Below the pieces are notes generated by a model. The model was given only the letters and a program-made list of their open reading frames with translations. It searched no databases and was not told where the DNA came from. From positions 310,001 through 374,000 of the forward strand of contig JAIWNF010000008.1 in assembly GCA_025093555.1 (NCBI GenBank): DNA of 64,000 bases. The letters run 5' to 3'. A program made the translations under genes and the position numbers. Positions 43,748-57,610 of this stretch are shown here, piece by piece (within the stretch, counting starts at the first letter, position 1; every line of letters begins with the position of its first letter). The DNA is from Circinella umbellata. Its lineage: Eukaryota > Mucoromycota > Mucoromycetes > Mucorales > Lichtheimiaceae.

Positions 43748-45409
43748 TCACCGAGGAGAACGTGGAGAAGATGGTGTATTATGACCACTTAATCGTGCTG
43801 TATTATGATGATTAATATTATTACTATTATTTGAATCATTGAATTCTGTCAATCCAAGTGCTTCTTCGTTATCCATCAAAGTTGCTTCACTCAATAATAA
43901 ACGTTCGTCTTCGTCGTATATCTCTTCGTCATTATGACGCCCTGATCGTTCGTGAGATCCAGAATTATTCCCACGTGCGATCGAATCTAATAAATAAACA
44001 CCAGCAAAAATAATAACAAATCCACAAATCAAAGATGCTGTATTAACTGGATCATCTGTATTGAAGCCTTGAAACAAAATTGCTGATGCTGTAATGGTTG
44101 CAGTTGAGAAACAAACGAAATAGATCGGATTAACGCTATTGTACCGAAAAAAATAACGACAGTATATTAGTTAAACACTCGTTTGAACAGTAATTATTAC
44201 AGTGATTTGAAACATACACGTTGGTTGAAAAAGTTTCCAATGCCTTGTTAAAATAATTCATTTGAGTAATAATACAAACTACTACAACGATACCAAATGC
44301 ATATGTTGATGGATGAGTGAACTGGTTGTTGCCAGCAAATGTAAGTTTCACTGCAATACCAAATGCCTTGATAGCCATGACTGAAACCGAACCGACCAAC
44401 GAACAAATCGAAATATAAACGAATGGATTTCGTGTACCATATCGTGGTACCATTTTATAGATCATAAAGAATGTGACAACAATAACAAATGTACAATACA
44501 TCAAAAATGCTACGATAATAAATAATTAAATGAATTTATATAAGTTTTTGCGTAAAATTATCTTCAATACCAATTCATAGATATATCGTATAGTGATTAT
44601 CGTGTGATAATAATATTACCTGGTTGTAAAGCATAAAAGAGTAGTTCATCAATATTTTTCACATCAGGATCTTGAGGAGCATGAAGAACAATAACGACAG
44701 CTCCTACAACTGATAATAAACATCCAATTTTTCCAATAGCATCCAATTTCTCGTTTAGAAGGAAAGATGCAAATATTGCTCTAGAAATCAAGTTATGTAT
44801 GTGAGCCTTAGGAAGGGGTGTATTTCCTTATCCCTACTATCATTTTATCATCCATTGCCCTTGCTCCCCTCCCCCCCTTTCCCCCTTTCTTTCCTTACCC
44901 CAGGATAACACTCAAGGAACCAAGTGGGGTAACAAGAATAGCGGGTGCAAATGAATATGCCGAGAAGTTCAATACTTCACCAACAGCCACTGTTTCATTT
45001 TGATATTTTTTTTTAAATAGTGAAGAGAAATTAATAAAAATGCTATGGCATAAATAGCATAAACTTCCTTTTTATTCCAATTTATCTCAATACGAGCCAT
45101 ACTATTCATACTACTTACTTGTCCCCATCCCTGCCCACCAAGTCCAATTACGAAGGTAATGATGTTGTCCATCGGTAGCTGATGAACCTTTTATTTTTTT
45201 TAATAGTAGTGGTTAATTGTTGTTAGGGGGGGAAATCAACCACCAAAAAAGAAAAAAAAAATACGAAAAAAAAAGGATTATATATAAATAAAGTTACCAT
45301 GACGTCGTTTTGCATTCATAAGTCCTTTTTTTGTAATGATAAAAGAGAGGCCAATAAATAAACTGGAACTCATGGCCAAAATCAGGCCAATGTATTTGTC
45401 TGCCAACAT
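43748..45409 (-). CDS. NIPA-type magnesium transporter
   Basis: Multi-pass membrane protein of the NIPA family (related to the EamA/DMT fold), thought to carry Mg2+. I choose ATG 45409 (MLADKYIGLILAMSSSLFIG) over upstream in-frame codons because NIPA proteins begin just before the first helix. Family signatures: FIITKKGLMNA, then GEVLNFSAYSFAPAILVTPL and GSLSVI, AIFASFLLNEKLDAIGKIGC, VVGAVVIVLHAPQD and ICGFVIIFAGVYLLD. Six or so exons are joined by short introns. The tail is long, Asn/Ser-rich and acidic (DEDERLLLSEATLMDNEEAL) with dileucine-type signals, suggesting endosomal or vacuolar sorting. Stop TGA at 43748-43750. Confidence 0.9.
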
Positions 45410-48400
45410 GGTCGTTTCTTGTTGGTGTTGGAAACAAAGGGAGTGAAAAAAAGTAAGTTGCCGACTTTTTTCATGAAATTTTAAGGTTATTCTAACCAAT
45501 CCAATGAGTGAAAAAACTCCTCAAATAATTGAAAAAAAAAAAGTCATGGGCCTTCTTTCTCTTTCTTTTTAAACTTGACAACCTTATAATAGTTTCCACA
45601 GCAAGAACATCATAGTATCAGAGACCATGTCCATTGTGAAAACTATACTGTTTGTGCAATATTTCAACATAAATTTCACCGCATTTTTAGATTCTTACAA
45701 ATATTACTACGCCTACTTTATTTTTGTCCTATCCATTTCAAATAATGAATCATAATGCTCCTATCAACTACAACTTGCGTTATAAAGGCTCATCACCACT
45801 TTTTCTCTATAATGGCGGCAATGGTTTATATATCTAAACTGATCAGGACATAATAAGAGTAGTGCGATCCACGTTATCGACAATGACACGTTCATGTTAC
45901 TAATGCTACGTAAAAGTTGCCATATTAATTAAACGCGATGCAACAATACAACACCAAGGCCTTATGGTTGCCAAGTGGATACGGATAAAAACAACGCTGC
46001 TTTCACTCATTCATTATGAGGTATAGTATTAAGTAAATTTATAAGATAGATTGTATATCAAGACCAAACAACTGGACTAGGTTTAATGGAAACAGAAGAA
46101 AACGATATATTTTGCACTCCTTCAAGAATAAAAAGTGTGATATCGTAGGGTTGAATTCTACTACATAATCGCACCATTCATACTTCTTATGTATATTATG
46201 TTGGTAAGATTTTGGTTATCGCTACTATGATATAGAAGTAACATTGATAGCTCACCACTGTCTTGCTTAACATATTAAATACATCTAATAACATATTTAA
46301 CAATTACTATCTCTTTGTAAAAATCCATGCTTACCGCCTTTATAAAAAAAGTTATTAATGCGATAATTATTATCAAAAGTATATATGTTACACAACATCG
46401 TCATTATCATCACCAGGCTGCCATTGATAAAAAAAAATTAGAGAAAATGTTAAACCAATTTTTGCTGTCAAGAATGCAAAGTAGTACAATTCCTTGTACA
46501 CAGAATTAAGTTATATGGAACATATTTTAATACAAACTCTATTCATTAACGAATGCTTTTTCCTTACAGCATGGAATCAAATTGATAACTAAAGACTAAA
46601 TGATACACTCCTGTTGAATTGATATATATCTCGGATGATGAATAATGATAAAAATAGTGACCCACTTCTACTGACTTTTTTTTTCCCAACAAGTGTGCTC
46701 AACATAGAAAGAGCATATTTATTATTATAAAACAGAGAGTCAATTTTAGTAACCTCGGACCGAAAAGATGAGGTTTTTACGTTTTTTTATATAAACTAAA
46801 CACTGTTACGAACAGCTACTGATGCTATTATTAATATATTAAAATGCCAAGAACTGGATGATGTGACACGAATTGCTAAGATGTTCTTGATTCCAGCACT
46901 AGAATATTTATAAATTCTCTAGTTTTTGTACCTAGAACAATTGGGTTTGTTATAGATATATATAATGTAATTAATGTTCTTTTTCAAAGCAAGTATCTTG
47001 TGAAAGCTGTTTAGGAACAATCACAAACAAGACTTTGAAAGACGAATAATAGTCAGATAGCCAAAAAGAAAATGGGATAATTGTGTATATAAAAAATTAG
47101 AAAACGTTTGTACCGATTTATTTAGCTTCTGTACCAGGAGCCTCCGAATTGTATAACACTATATATGCTAAGAATACACACAAAGCATATGTAAATATAT
47201 AGATGAGTAACTAGTACAGTTTTCACAATTACTACGCCACTTCAGAGGAACTTACTTTTCCACTCCCAACAAAATTAAAAGTCCATGCTGTTATGTTAGT
47301 CAATAACATTAGGTGGATTTTTTTTTTGTATAATAATTCGAAACAAACCAAGCAGAAAGAACGTTTACGCATTGCATAAAACTTATTAGCTGCATAATAA
47401 ATAAAGGAGACAATTGTTTCTGATTCTTTTCTCGTCAACCAACAGCTATCTGATGCGCATACGTAGCATTCGTTTCTTCCTAATGTTGTAGTACATTCTA
47501 TTATTTTGTGCATATATGTCATGGGTGATCAAATGTGGTAATTCAACAATGATTACTATAAGAGCACATATAACCGAGCTATGCTAAGTTATATTAATCA
47601 TCAAATAGAACATAATCAAAATAAAGTTATTTGTTTTTCTGCATGCAAGCAACAACAACAACAACATCGAAAACCACACGACTTCCGCATTAGTTACTCT
47701 TTACTTAGTTTAATTGAATGATACTTAGTATGTATCTTTAAATAATAGTCCGTTTTATATTTTTGTTAAAAAAAAACGCAGTAAACAAGTAACACGCTGA
47801 CTGAAGATGGATATTTAAACTATACACAGAAAAGTTAGTTTATCTTTTTACATTTTGCGGGAAATCGGCAAGAGCAACCGGAGATTCGTATCACATAGTA
47901 CAAACAATGTGTGTAATATAAATGACTCTATACTTGCCAATTTTGGCTCTTTATATGAAAAGCCATCTAAATAATGGAACTATACCAACCTTGGTTGAAA
48001 CCTGGAAAAAGCGTCAGAAAATAAGAAAGATTTTTTTTAAGGAGGAGATAAGTTCTTCTTTATCTGCATATGATTCAGCAGAAAGCTGACAACTCTGGTT
48101 TCCCTTCCGCACTTGAATCTACAGTTAAATAAAAGAGATAATAATACTACAAATGTATTTTTTTTATAAAGCCGCCGTTTTCCATTGAGAATCATGGTGT
48201 TGGTTATAACAGCGACAAAAATAGAAAGCGAGAGTGTTGTTCTTATAACAACAAGGACGCATGAATTTTTAAGTGACAAGCTTGAACTGTTGTGATAGTA
48301 GAAGACCGCTCTTGTTATGTTGCTATGTTACACTGCACAAGATTGTTTATAGTTGTGCGTCGTCCGCGCTTTTTTTTTTTCTTGACTTTTTTTTCTTCGG

Positions 48401-48469
48401 ATCAACGCCTCCTTTTTTCTCCTTTCTTTCTCTTTTTGTTAATCTTTTTTCAAAACCTTCGAAACAAAA
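45410..48469. other. Large divergent intergenic region
   Basis: About 3 kb between the NIPA gene (-) and phospholipase D (+). Pyrimidine-rich sequence just before 48470 is probably the PLD promoter or 5' UTR. A minus-strand ATG ORF at 47232-47522 (96 codons, with CYVC and CLVC pairs) is the only candidate coding stretch and is weak. No element ends were recognised. Confidence 0.4.
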
Positions 48470-51400
48470 ATGGCGTGCGCTTCTGGTATGGTTTCGTTCT
48501 TTAATAGCTTCACTCATAAAGTAGAGAATAAGGTGAAGAATATATTCCACAAAGAGGTAACTGAAGAAGAACGGGAACATAATTATCAAACAACAACGCA
48601 TCGTTATGGATCTTTTGCTCCTGTTCGTCATGATACCAGTGTAAAGTTCTTTATTGATGGACATGATTACTGCTGGTATGACTTTCTATTTACCTAATCA
48701 CTGAATAACGTTGGTTTTTCAATCATTAATATTATACAACATCGTCTTAATCCAAATAAATGTTATTTCTAATTTCAATGATAGGGCTGTTGCAGAAGCT
48801 CTTGAAAATGCAAAGCACGTTATTTTCATTGAAGATTGGTGGTTGGTAAGAAATAGCTATTGGCAAAATAGGAGATGGGTGGGAAATGGGCGTTTTTTTT
48901 TTTTTTGGACTTCGAGTGGTGTGAAATGTTGATAATAGACTAATGTAGATCACATAACTTTTTCACTTTATTGAACATTATAGACACCCGAACTAGTAAT
49001 TATCACCATATATTTCTTTTTTTAAACAATTTATTCTATATATGTGATTTCCTGTATGAGTTAATATCTGAAATTTAATTAATTTTTTATGGTGGTATAT
49101 AGTATCTTCGCCGTCCAGCATCCAAATATCCTGAATACCGTATTGATGCTTTGTTGAAACGAAAGGCAGAACAAGGTGTCAAAATCTATATTGTCGTATA
49201 CAAGGTATTAAAGATAATTGAAATAGAACTTTTTTTTAGAAGAGCTGTCTTACATTTGGGTTTTTTTTCCTGAAATCCAATTGATGTTTTTTTAGGAAGT
49301 GAATCTTGCAATGACATTAGATAGTAGACACACAAAGGATTGGCTTCAAAACTTGCATGAAAACATTGTCGGTGCGTAATATTTTTTTTCTCACCTGTCG
49401 CATCGCATTCCCTCTTTCTTTTTTTTTCATTCTCCTTTGACGCATGCATTTGTGTTTGTTGATTTATACTGATGATTCCTTCTTTGCATAATTACCATTT
49501 TAGTTCAAAGACATCCTGATCATGCCATAGGAGGAACTTTCTTTTGGAGTCATCACGAAAAATTTGTAGTTGTTGATCAAAAAATTGCATTTTTGGGTGG
49601 TATTGATTTATGTTTTGGGTAAACATTTTATTTTTATATTTGAATAATTGTGTGTTTGATAGTTTAATTTTTTCGATTTCTGACTGATCCTCATTTCTAT
49701 TTTCTTTTTCAAGCCGTTGGGATACTCATAACCATCAACTTGCCGATTTCCAAGGCCCTGAAATTGGTTTGAACATGTTCCCAGGTTAATATCATTTAAA
49801 AGGACTATATGAAAAGAAGCGGAGTTCTGTATAAGAAATGTTTTTTTTGCTAAAATACGAATATAATATAGGTCAAGATTATAGTGATGCTCGAGTATGT
49901 GACTTTAAGGATGGTAAGATAATTGGGCTTTTATTTATATACGTACTATATGTCGAGATGAAGATAAAAAGCAACAGACAGTGTGATGCTAAAAAGATTT
50001 ATGACTTGTATCGGGCTAATTCTATTTTAATCTACTATTAGTCAAAAATTGGGACATGATGCTTATTGATAAAACAACAATGCCTCGTATGCCTTGGCAT
50101 GATATTTCCCTTTGTATGGTAATGTATATAATATAATTTTTTTTATCATCATATAAAAAAAATTATATGGCTTTTAATCCTATAACTTTTTACAATATAT
50201 TAGTTGGGTGGTCCTGTTTTGGATGTTAGTCGTCATTTTTGCGAACGTTGGAACTATGTTAAACATGAAAAAGCATTAGAGAAAGAACGTGTTCCATATA
50301 TCCAACCCCCACTCGGTGGCTTCACGGAACAGCAACGCTTCCAGATTCCAGAGAAAGAAGAATCGCATGATATTCGTCGTCGTTTTGAACCAGAAACTCG
50401 GGGACACCATGGTACTTGCCGTACTCAAGTTCTTCGAAGTATTGGTCAATGGAGTTTGGGTCTTGATACTGAGGTATGTATAAAAATTAACTGGCAATTC
50501 AGAAGTGGTTTATTATAAAAGTTGGTATTGATTGGTCCTGTTTATTTCTGTTATAATTATTTAATTAGCATTCTATCCAAAACGCTTATATTGCTACTAT
50601 TTACGAAGCTAAGCACTATGTATACATTGAAAATCAATTCTTTAGTAAGTCTTTTATTGATTAAAATGTTCACTTTTATGGGTTTATGAATTACAACAAA
50701 AGAAAGACCCCGATTATTAACCATAACAAAATGAATGGGGAAAATTTAATTAGTTACTGCTACCGAAGAAAATGAAAATTTCATTCTCAAAAACCAAATT
50801 GGCCAAGCTATCTTCAAACGTATTATTCGTGCCCATGAAGAACGTGACGAAAACTTCAAGGTTATTGTCTTGATGCCACTCATGCCTGCTTTCCCAGCTG
50901 ATCTTAGTACCAAAGAAGCTGCTAGTGCTCGGTAAGAAATGAACGATAAACAAGTAGAAAAAAAAATTATATCAACGAGAATTTATAGTAATCATCATTT
51001 TCCTGCCCAATATAAACTTCTTAGTATGATTATGCATTATCAATATATTTCTATTTGTCGTGGTAACAAAAGTATTGTTCAAAAACTTAAAGCATCAGGT
51101 ATTGACCCTGATAAATATATCCGATTTTTCAGTCTTCGAAGTTATGATCGTATTAACCGTAGAAAGGTAAAAGAAACAAAAAGAAGAAAATTTTCTTTTC
51201 TTTTTTAGTCCTGTCAACGTGATTTTCAACTAACAATATTTATAATGACCTCAGACGGAAGAGATGCTTGCACGTGCTGCTGGTTATTCTTCGGATGTCG
51301 CTGTACCGCTCGAAGAGCAAGTAGAATCAACTGCAGTGGCAGGTGATGGTACTGAAAAGATTAAATGGTCAGAAGAAGTATATGATGCTGATGCTTGTAT

Positions 51401-52490
51401 TGCCAAGGATTCCATTGCTCATTATGCAATGAAAGATGGAGGTAACTTGGCAGATGAGCCTTGGGTTACAGACACCAAGGATTCTCAGCCTAGAGATGCT
51501 GGTGCTGAGCACGAAGAGCGCAGCAGTTATGTTTCCGAGGAATCATATATTCACGCCAAGCTATTAATCGCTGATGGTAAATGCGGGAAAAAAAAATGAA
51601 AAATGAAAAATTACAGCCTCACTGGCCTCCTCAACAAGTTATGTCCATAAGCTAATAATGTAAAATATAATAATATAGATCGTGTGGTGATTATGGGTTC
51701 TGCCAATCTTAATGATCGTTCACAATGCGGTGATCGTGATTCTGAAATAGCATTATTAGTTGAAGATCAAGAAACAATTCCATCCCGTATGAATGGTCGT
51801 TACGTAAGAAAAAAAATTTTTTTTTGTATTAAATTAAAAGTCCAGCTCGTTCTTGGAAAATAAAAGTAACTAATAAATGGTTTCTTTATGTAGTATGAAG
51901 CTTCTAAATTCGCAGCAACATTACGTCGTCAATTGTGGAAGGAGCACTTGGGTTTGTTGCCAGATCAACCCTTGGATGAAGTAACCAACGCTATGCTTCC
52001 GTTACCTGTTCCCCAAATCGATTCTACCCATTCCGAGGAAGATCGGTTAGTCATGGACCCATGCCACCCGGATACACTTGCTTTGTGGAACAATACAGCA
52101 AGCATAAACACTAGTGCATTCCGAAACGTGTTCCATTGTGTTCCTGATGATAACGGTAAATAAAAAAAAATACAGAATTGAAATTATAGTTTTCGCGTGG
52201 AAAACAATCGCCGATCATAATACAAGCACAAAACGCATTGACTCACTGACTCATTCTTATTCCATTTAGTGACCAACTGGGAACAATACCATTCATTCTA
52301 CCCAGATCAAGAAAAAATCAACATTGGCCATGTTTACGATAATACCATGTCCGTGTCGGTGATTCGTGAGGAGTTAAGTAAAATCCGTGGACATTTGGTT
52401 GAATTCCCACACAAATTCCTTGAAGAGATTGATATGCAGGGAGAATCCATTCCATTCATTACCGATGCGGTCCAAGAACTTTATACCTAA
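48470..52490 (+). CDS. Phospholipase D (two HKD motifs, short PX/PH-less form)
   Basis: Hydrolyses phosphatidylcholine to phosphatidic acid. Sixteen exons fit exactly: 48470-48675, 48785-48845, 49103-49204, 49296-49371, 49504-49618, 49714-49784, 49872-49913, 50042-50118, 50204-50473, 50569-50644, 50754-50931, 51025-51166, 51255-51576, 51679-51803, 51894-52155 and 52270-52490. First [23 protein letters not shown]; second: [20 protein letters not shown]. Between them are [16 protein letters not shown] and YIENQFF, all canonical eukaryotic PLD. The N-terminus is short and starts [20 protein letters not shown]; the PX and PH domains of Spo14/PLD1 are absent in what precedes the first HKD. The start is supported by the A-rich context before ATG and dense stops upstream. 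Confidence 0.93.
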
Positions 52491-52910
52491 AATATAGTTA
52501 TTCTTTTTTCTATAAATAAAAAAAAATAAGTAAAGATAACAAACACATGGGGATAACAATAAATTATTACTTGCGTACCTTATTTTTAAATGGTACCATG
52601 AGAAATATTTATAAAGGAAAAGGGGAAGAATAATGACGACAGCCTGCGTTGCATTACCATTTGAGGATTCCGAGACTTTTGACTCACATCGGGATGTCTG
52701 AAAAATCTTTTTCCGATTTTCCCGTGTTGTATATTGCACTTCCCTCCCTCCTGCTGTGGGGACTTTCGGACCTTTTCTCTTTTTCTTCATTCGCTCCTCT
52801 CTTCGATTAATTTTTTTTCAAAGAAATATAACACGCAACAAAAAATCAAACAGTTGTTTTTATCATCCCATTCCTTATTATTCTGTCAAATTATCTTTAC
52901 CTAAACAAAT
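52491..52910. other. Intergenic between PLD and the Ser-rich gene
   Basis: PLD 3' end followed by a pyrimidine-rich tract (52730-52810), probably the promoter of the gene starting at 52911. Nothing else is seen. Confidence 0.4.
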
Positions 52911-53438
52911 ATGGTGATTCTTGCAACTGGTAGACATTTATCCTCCGTCGCAACGGCTGCGGCCTTCAACGTCCGAACTCAAAGCAGTCGACAACATAAC
53001 AAGAATACAACTTCAAATATTTCAACGACACTTGGCAAGATCCGTCAACAACAGACGACTTCATTTTCAAGTACTACTTCTCCTCGTGCATCACATTATC
53101 AAGAGCCATCAAAGACTGCTTCATCTGCAGGTCCCCGTTATTATGATAATCCAAGTCCTCGTAGTGACACCAGCAGCAGTAGCAGCAGCAGTAGCAGCCA
53201 AAGTAATTACAACTACTACAGTAATGCATCATCTGAAGGAGGTGCCAGTAGTAGTAGCAGTGGACCAACCATCACAGAACAATCGATTCTTGGTGCATTC
53301 CCTCGACCTAACTTGAGCCCCACCTTACACTTTTCTATTTTTACAAGTCATTTCGATGGCAAGTCAAGTCCTCTCAAAGATGATAGCAAGTGTGCCAATT
53401 GTTCCGGTCCTCATTCTACCGACTTTTGTCCCTGTTAA
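52911..53438 (+). CDS. Small serine-rich protein with C-terminal Cys/His motif
   Basis: Intronless ORF of 175 residues, ATG in an A-rich context (ACAAATATGG). It is mostly Ser/Thr/Gln low complexity, with a nine-Ser run encoded by AGC/AGT repeats (53170-53196). The only conserved-looking part is the end: LGAFPRPNLSPTLHFSIFTS, then KCANCSGPHSTDFCPC, a C-x2-C...H...C knuckle-like pattern. The Thr/Arg-rich N-terminus (MVILATGRHLSSVATAAAF) could be a weak mitochondrial presequence. I do not recognise a family. It lies between PLD and a long gene-poor stretch. Confidence 0.6.
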   Translation: MVILATGRHLSSVATAAAFNVRTQSSRQHNKNTTSNISTTLGKIRQQQTTSFSSTTSPRASHYQEPSKTASSAGPRYYDNPSPRSDTSSSSSSSSSQSNYNYYSNASSEGGASSSSSGPTITEQSILGAFPRPNLSPTLHFSIFTSHFDGKSSPLKDDSKCANCSGPHSTDFCPC

Positions 53439-56400
53439 AGAAATTATTACTATCATCATTGACAACAACAAGATCAAGATCAACAACCTTCGAAAAGAAC
53501 ATTAATTCTTTTGTTTCCTCCTAGTCATAAGTCACATATTCCAATGAAAGTATACACCTTACCACCGAATCAATCCAAAATGCTATACTCCGCTAAAGTA
53601 AACAAACAACCCACCTTCGCTTTCTTCGAATTCCACAAAACTTTCGCACGCACAAACACATTTCTTCGCTTCTATAAATATTCTCTTGACCTATAATTAT
53701 ATCACCACGAACCCCTTATTTTTACTCCTACGCTTATTCAAACAAACATATATATATATATCACCCACCCCGTATATAGAATTTCTCTTTGCTTTTTGGT
53801 TTATTCATTTCGCTGTTATTTTATTGTTCTTCATTTTTTTTCTTTTATTATATCATGAATATCATATATGTTGTTTTTTTTTTCACGATCTTCTTTTTCT
53901 TTTAAATCTTGGTTTTTTTTTATTGATTCCTTGGCAACAATCTTTTTATTTGCATTAATCGAAGTTATAATTTGTAATACACCAGTTTGTGTTACATTAG
54001 TTTGAAACATAAATATTGTTAGAGTCGCATTTTGTTTATTGTTATCTGACGTTTAAGTTGTCCATGACAAATTAAAAAATGTGGCAACTCAATAGCACTT
54101 ACTGCATTATTAAATAGGGACATTTATCTTACCAAATAGCATGGTGTTTATTAAGAAAAATCCCACTTTTTGATTTCCGTTTAAAGTATTATTCATTTTA
54201 TGTAAAACTAATTGGTAGTGTCTTACCTACCCAGTTCAAGTATTAGCCGTCTTTTTAACCCTGCTACAATCTTCTATTTTCTTCCACTTCCCTACTGTGA
54301 ATTTTGCTGCTCTGGGCTTTTGTGGAAGTCAGATTCAAAATCTTAATATTTTGATCTTTTTCTTGTTACTCTTACAAATAACATGAAGTGAGCATTAAAT
54401 TAAAGAACCGTAGACAAATTTGATACGTACAGTACCCTATCAATTCATGTAACGACCCCTTCAGAATATTATTCACTACGTAATTTAGCAGAGTTAATTA
54501 CCCATTTGAATCCAAAATCGTCGTCTGCACCTGCTCGCCCACACGTCGTACAGATCAAATAATAAATTAGATCATCAGCATATGATAGAATCTCCCAAGA
54601 CATTTTTTTTTGTCTGCTATTTTATCACTACTAATTAATAACATAATACACTATATACAATTAGTTTGTACTATAAAGTTGCATGGATCTTTCTTCTATT
54701 AAAAAACCAACACGAAAAAACTTATTGTTTACTGTTTAGGTTCAACATATTCACTTAGGGAATATATATTCCACAAAAGCTCCAAGTTTTTCCAAAAAAA
54801 GTTCAACTCCAGAATAGCTAATCAGTTGGATATTTTTTGGAAGTTAGTTTGGAAGCTTTCTAGAAATTTTTTAGAAAAAAATGGAAATACGTAATATATA
54901 CTAGTAATCAAACATAGAATAGTGATATAAAATAGGTAACTGAATAGATTATAATAGATTAATTTTATTGCGTATGGATATCATGCCAAAATTTAATTTA
55001 TTTGATATATAAAAATATAGCAACAGTAATAAAAGAAAAACAATAATCTTTTTGCACCGATGTTGAAGCTTGATATCATAATCAGCACTTGTGTAATGAT
55101 GTACTAAAACCATTACGATGATATATTCAGCTATGAGGTTGTTGATCTGCGGAATACCAAGGATGGACGATAGCATAGCTGAGCGCATGGTTGGATATAG
55201 AGATACTGAGATAGATATTCTATGTAGAAATGCTGATCATTGATATTAGACTTATACTAGTTAGATGTTAATTAGCTCCTGATATTTCGACGTATATAAA
55301 TAGACGGTTTCCTGACAACCAGGAAATAGTAATCGTTTTTATTCATGTATTCTCGAGCTCCCTTTCTTTTATTCTACCAATCTACTTATAACTAAGCTTT
55401 CTTCAATTGACCGATCAAACCCTGTTGTAAGTATACAATAACTGCTCATGCGCTATTACAACTTGGTTTATCGATATAATCTCTACCTGGTGAAATACTA
55501 TAATTCTCGATCAATTCCTTGAAATATCTCTTTTGTTTTAAATTTCTGACTGTATTCTTTAACATTGTCTTGTTTTTTTCTTTTTGCTTGATACTTGTAT
55601 TGATATTATTATTATTATCATTTACTGACAGCTCTTCAGACGCGCTGACAATAGGTGGAGGAAAATAGAAGTTGAAGTATAGTGAAAATGAAGGAAGCTG
55701 AGGTAAAAAATACTGTTTTTTGTTGCTGTTGTTCCTGTTGAAAAAGAGTATTGTAAAAATTAATATGGATTAAAGTTATATTTTGACACATTTTAATGAT
55801 ATTTTATTTTCGATCAGTTGAATAAAACTTTGGTGGGTTGACACGAAAATGGACTCTTATTTATGCCAGTTACTTCATGATTGGATTTTCATTTTCCGCC
55901 CATGTTTATTTCTAGTTATATTAGTAACCGAGAATTTGTAGCTTTTCCTTCTTTTCCTTGATTCAAGAAAATTGATTAATCAATTTAGGAGTTTTTTCTT
56001 TCAAAGAGTAGTTGATAAAGTGGATACAATAAAAAAAAAGAAGAATGATGATGCGTCAAAATACAAGAAATAAAAATTTATAATAGGTATTAATATGTTT
56101 ACCATCAATCATATCTATTGATCATCAATTACAATAACAATTAATGTATATAATATATTGCCAAAAAGAATAGACAAATGACGCTACTAGTGTAATTTTG
56201 ACGAATTATAAATACGTACGTACTGTAAAGCTTTTAAATAAAAGATCGTTCGGTAATCATTATAAGCCTAATAATACTGTATCTTCAAGACCTAGTATAA
56301 TTACTACAAGTTTTTAGTCTATACGTAACAGTAAAATAAATAATTTGATCATTGCTGCACCAATCAAACCTTGTGGATCGTGTGGCAATTCTATTTTTCT

Positions 56401-56971
56401 TTTTGCATCATAAAGAAAATAAAAGAGAGAGCTAAGAATTATGCTTCAATTTGTTTTAAGCTACAAATAGTAGAAGCAACAACATCTTTGGCCAAAAAGT
56501 TTCTTGCTCAATTTGGGTGGAATTGGCTAAAGTGATTCTTGAAACCCAACTCCATATACCCAAACTAATGAATGTATTTACAATCAAGAGGCGTACCTAA
56601 AGTTGGGATTGATTTAAATTCGCTTAGAAGTTTCAAGTAGTTCGATTTACCATACTTGTAAATGAAAAACAAATAAACCAGAATAGTATTTGATTATTAA
56701 AAGTGTTGAATTGACAATAGATATGTCGATAGGCTTTAGGGTGAGACTCAATATGGAGTGGTATGAAGATTACGAGAATCCGGAGAATACGGAATTCCAT
56801 GACGCGGATCTCTCGTTATACTGAAATCATTTCTGTTATTGAACCAACGTTGGTGACAAAGGTAAATAATAATGATTCAATTTATTGGCTAAGCCTATTT
56901 CTATAAAGCAATAAACCAACAGGTGCGTATAAGATGACTGTAGTAAAGTATGTGTCACTTACGGAGTAATA

Positions 56972-57173
56972 TGGAATCAAGAGGGCATTTTCAAAACCTG
57001 TTTTCAAATACCAAGGACCATCAAAAAGAAAAACCATTAAGATTCCATCTTATTTTACATTTACTCCAAACGAAAAAGTTGAATTAAGTTTATCATTATT
57101 CAAATCATCATCTTCTGAAGTAGTATCTTCTAAATTATCAACATCGAGGACATCATCAAATGATACAGAATGA
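56972..57173 (+). pseudogene. Possible coding relic, unknown
   Basis: About 66 open codons from after a stop, containing KYQGPSKRKTIKIPSYFTFT and a Ser-rich end (LFKSSSSEVVSSKLSTSRTS), closing with TGA. There is no start codon and no clear splice acceptor. Composition looks protein-like, but the call is weak. Confidence 0.2.
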
Positions 57174-57394
57174 TGGCCGTCCACCAAATTCTTTTAACTG
57201 GCTAGCATTTATGAAATGCCCTTATTTATCCTACACTTAACTTCATTACGTGTGAACTATTTTCATTCACATAGCTGAATATGAAAATTTTAGGGTACGT
57301 AAATAAAGACATTCGCTTTTGAATACTTTTATTATAGGCGCCAGCCATATTAGTCTTTCACTTCAATAAACATTAATTTTAAACCATATATCCC

Positions 57395-57610
57395 ATTCTC
57401 TTTTCTATCAAAGCGCTCCATTTTATATCTTTAACTTGTTATTAGTAGCAAGTAATTCATAACTATGCATTTATACATTTTCCCTCTTTTACGGCATCAA
57501 AGCAGCTTTGTCTATATACGCATTAACTTGTTCTGGTAGCAAGTATTTATTATACACCCTTTTTTTTCTATCAAAACACTTTGTTGTTATGCTTTTTATT
57601 ATATGTACAA
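57395..57610. repeat. Degenerate tandem repeat
   Basis: Two and a half imperfect units of about 95 bases share CTATCAAA/GCATCAAAG, (T)TAACTTGTT and AGTAGCAAGTA / GGTAGCAAGTA. Units are heavily diverged. No function suggested. Confidence 0.4.
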
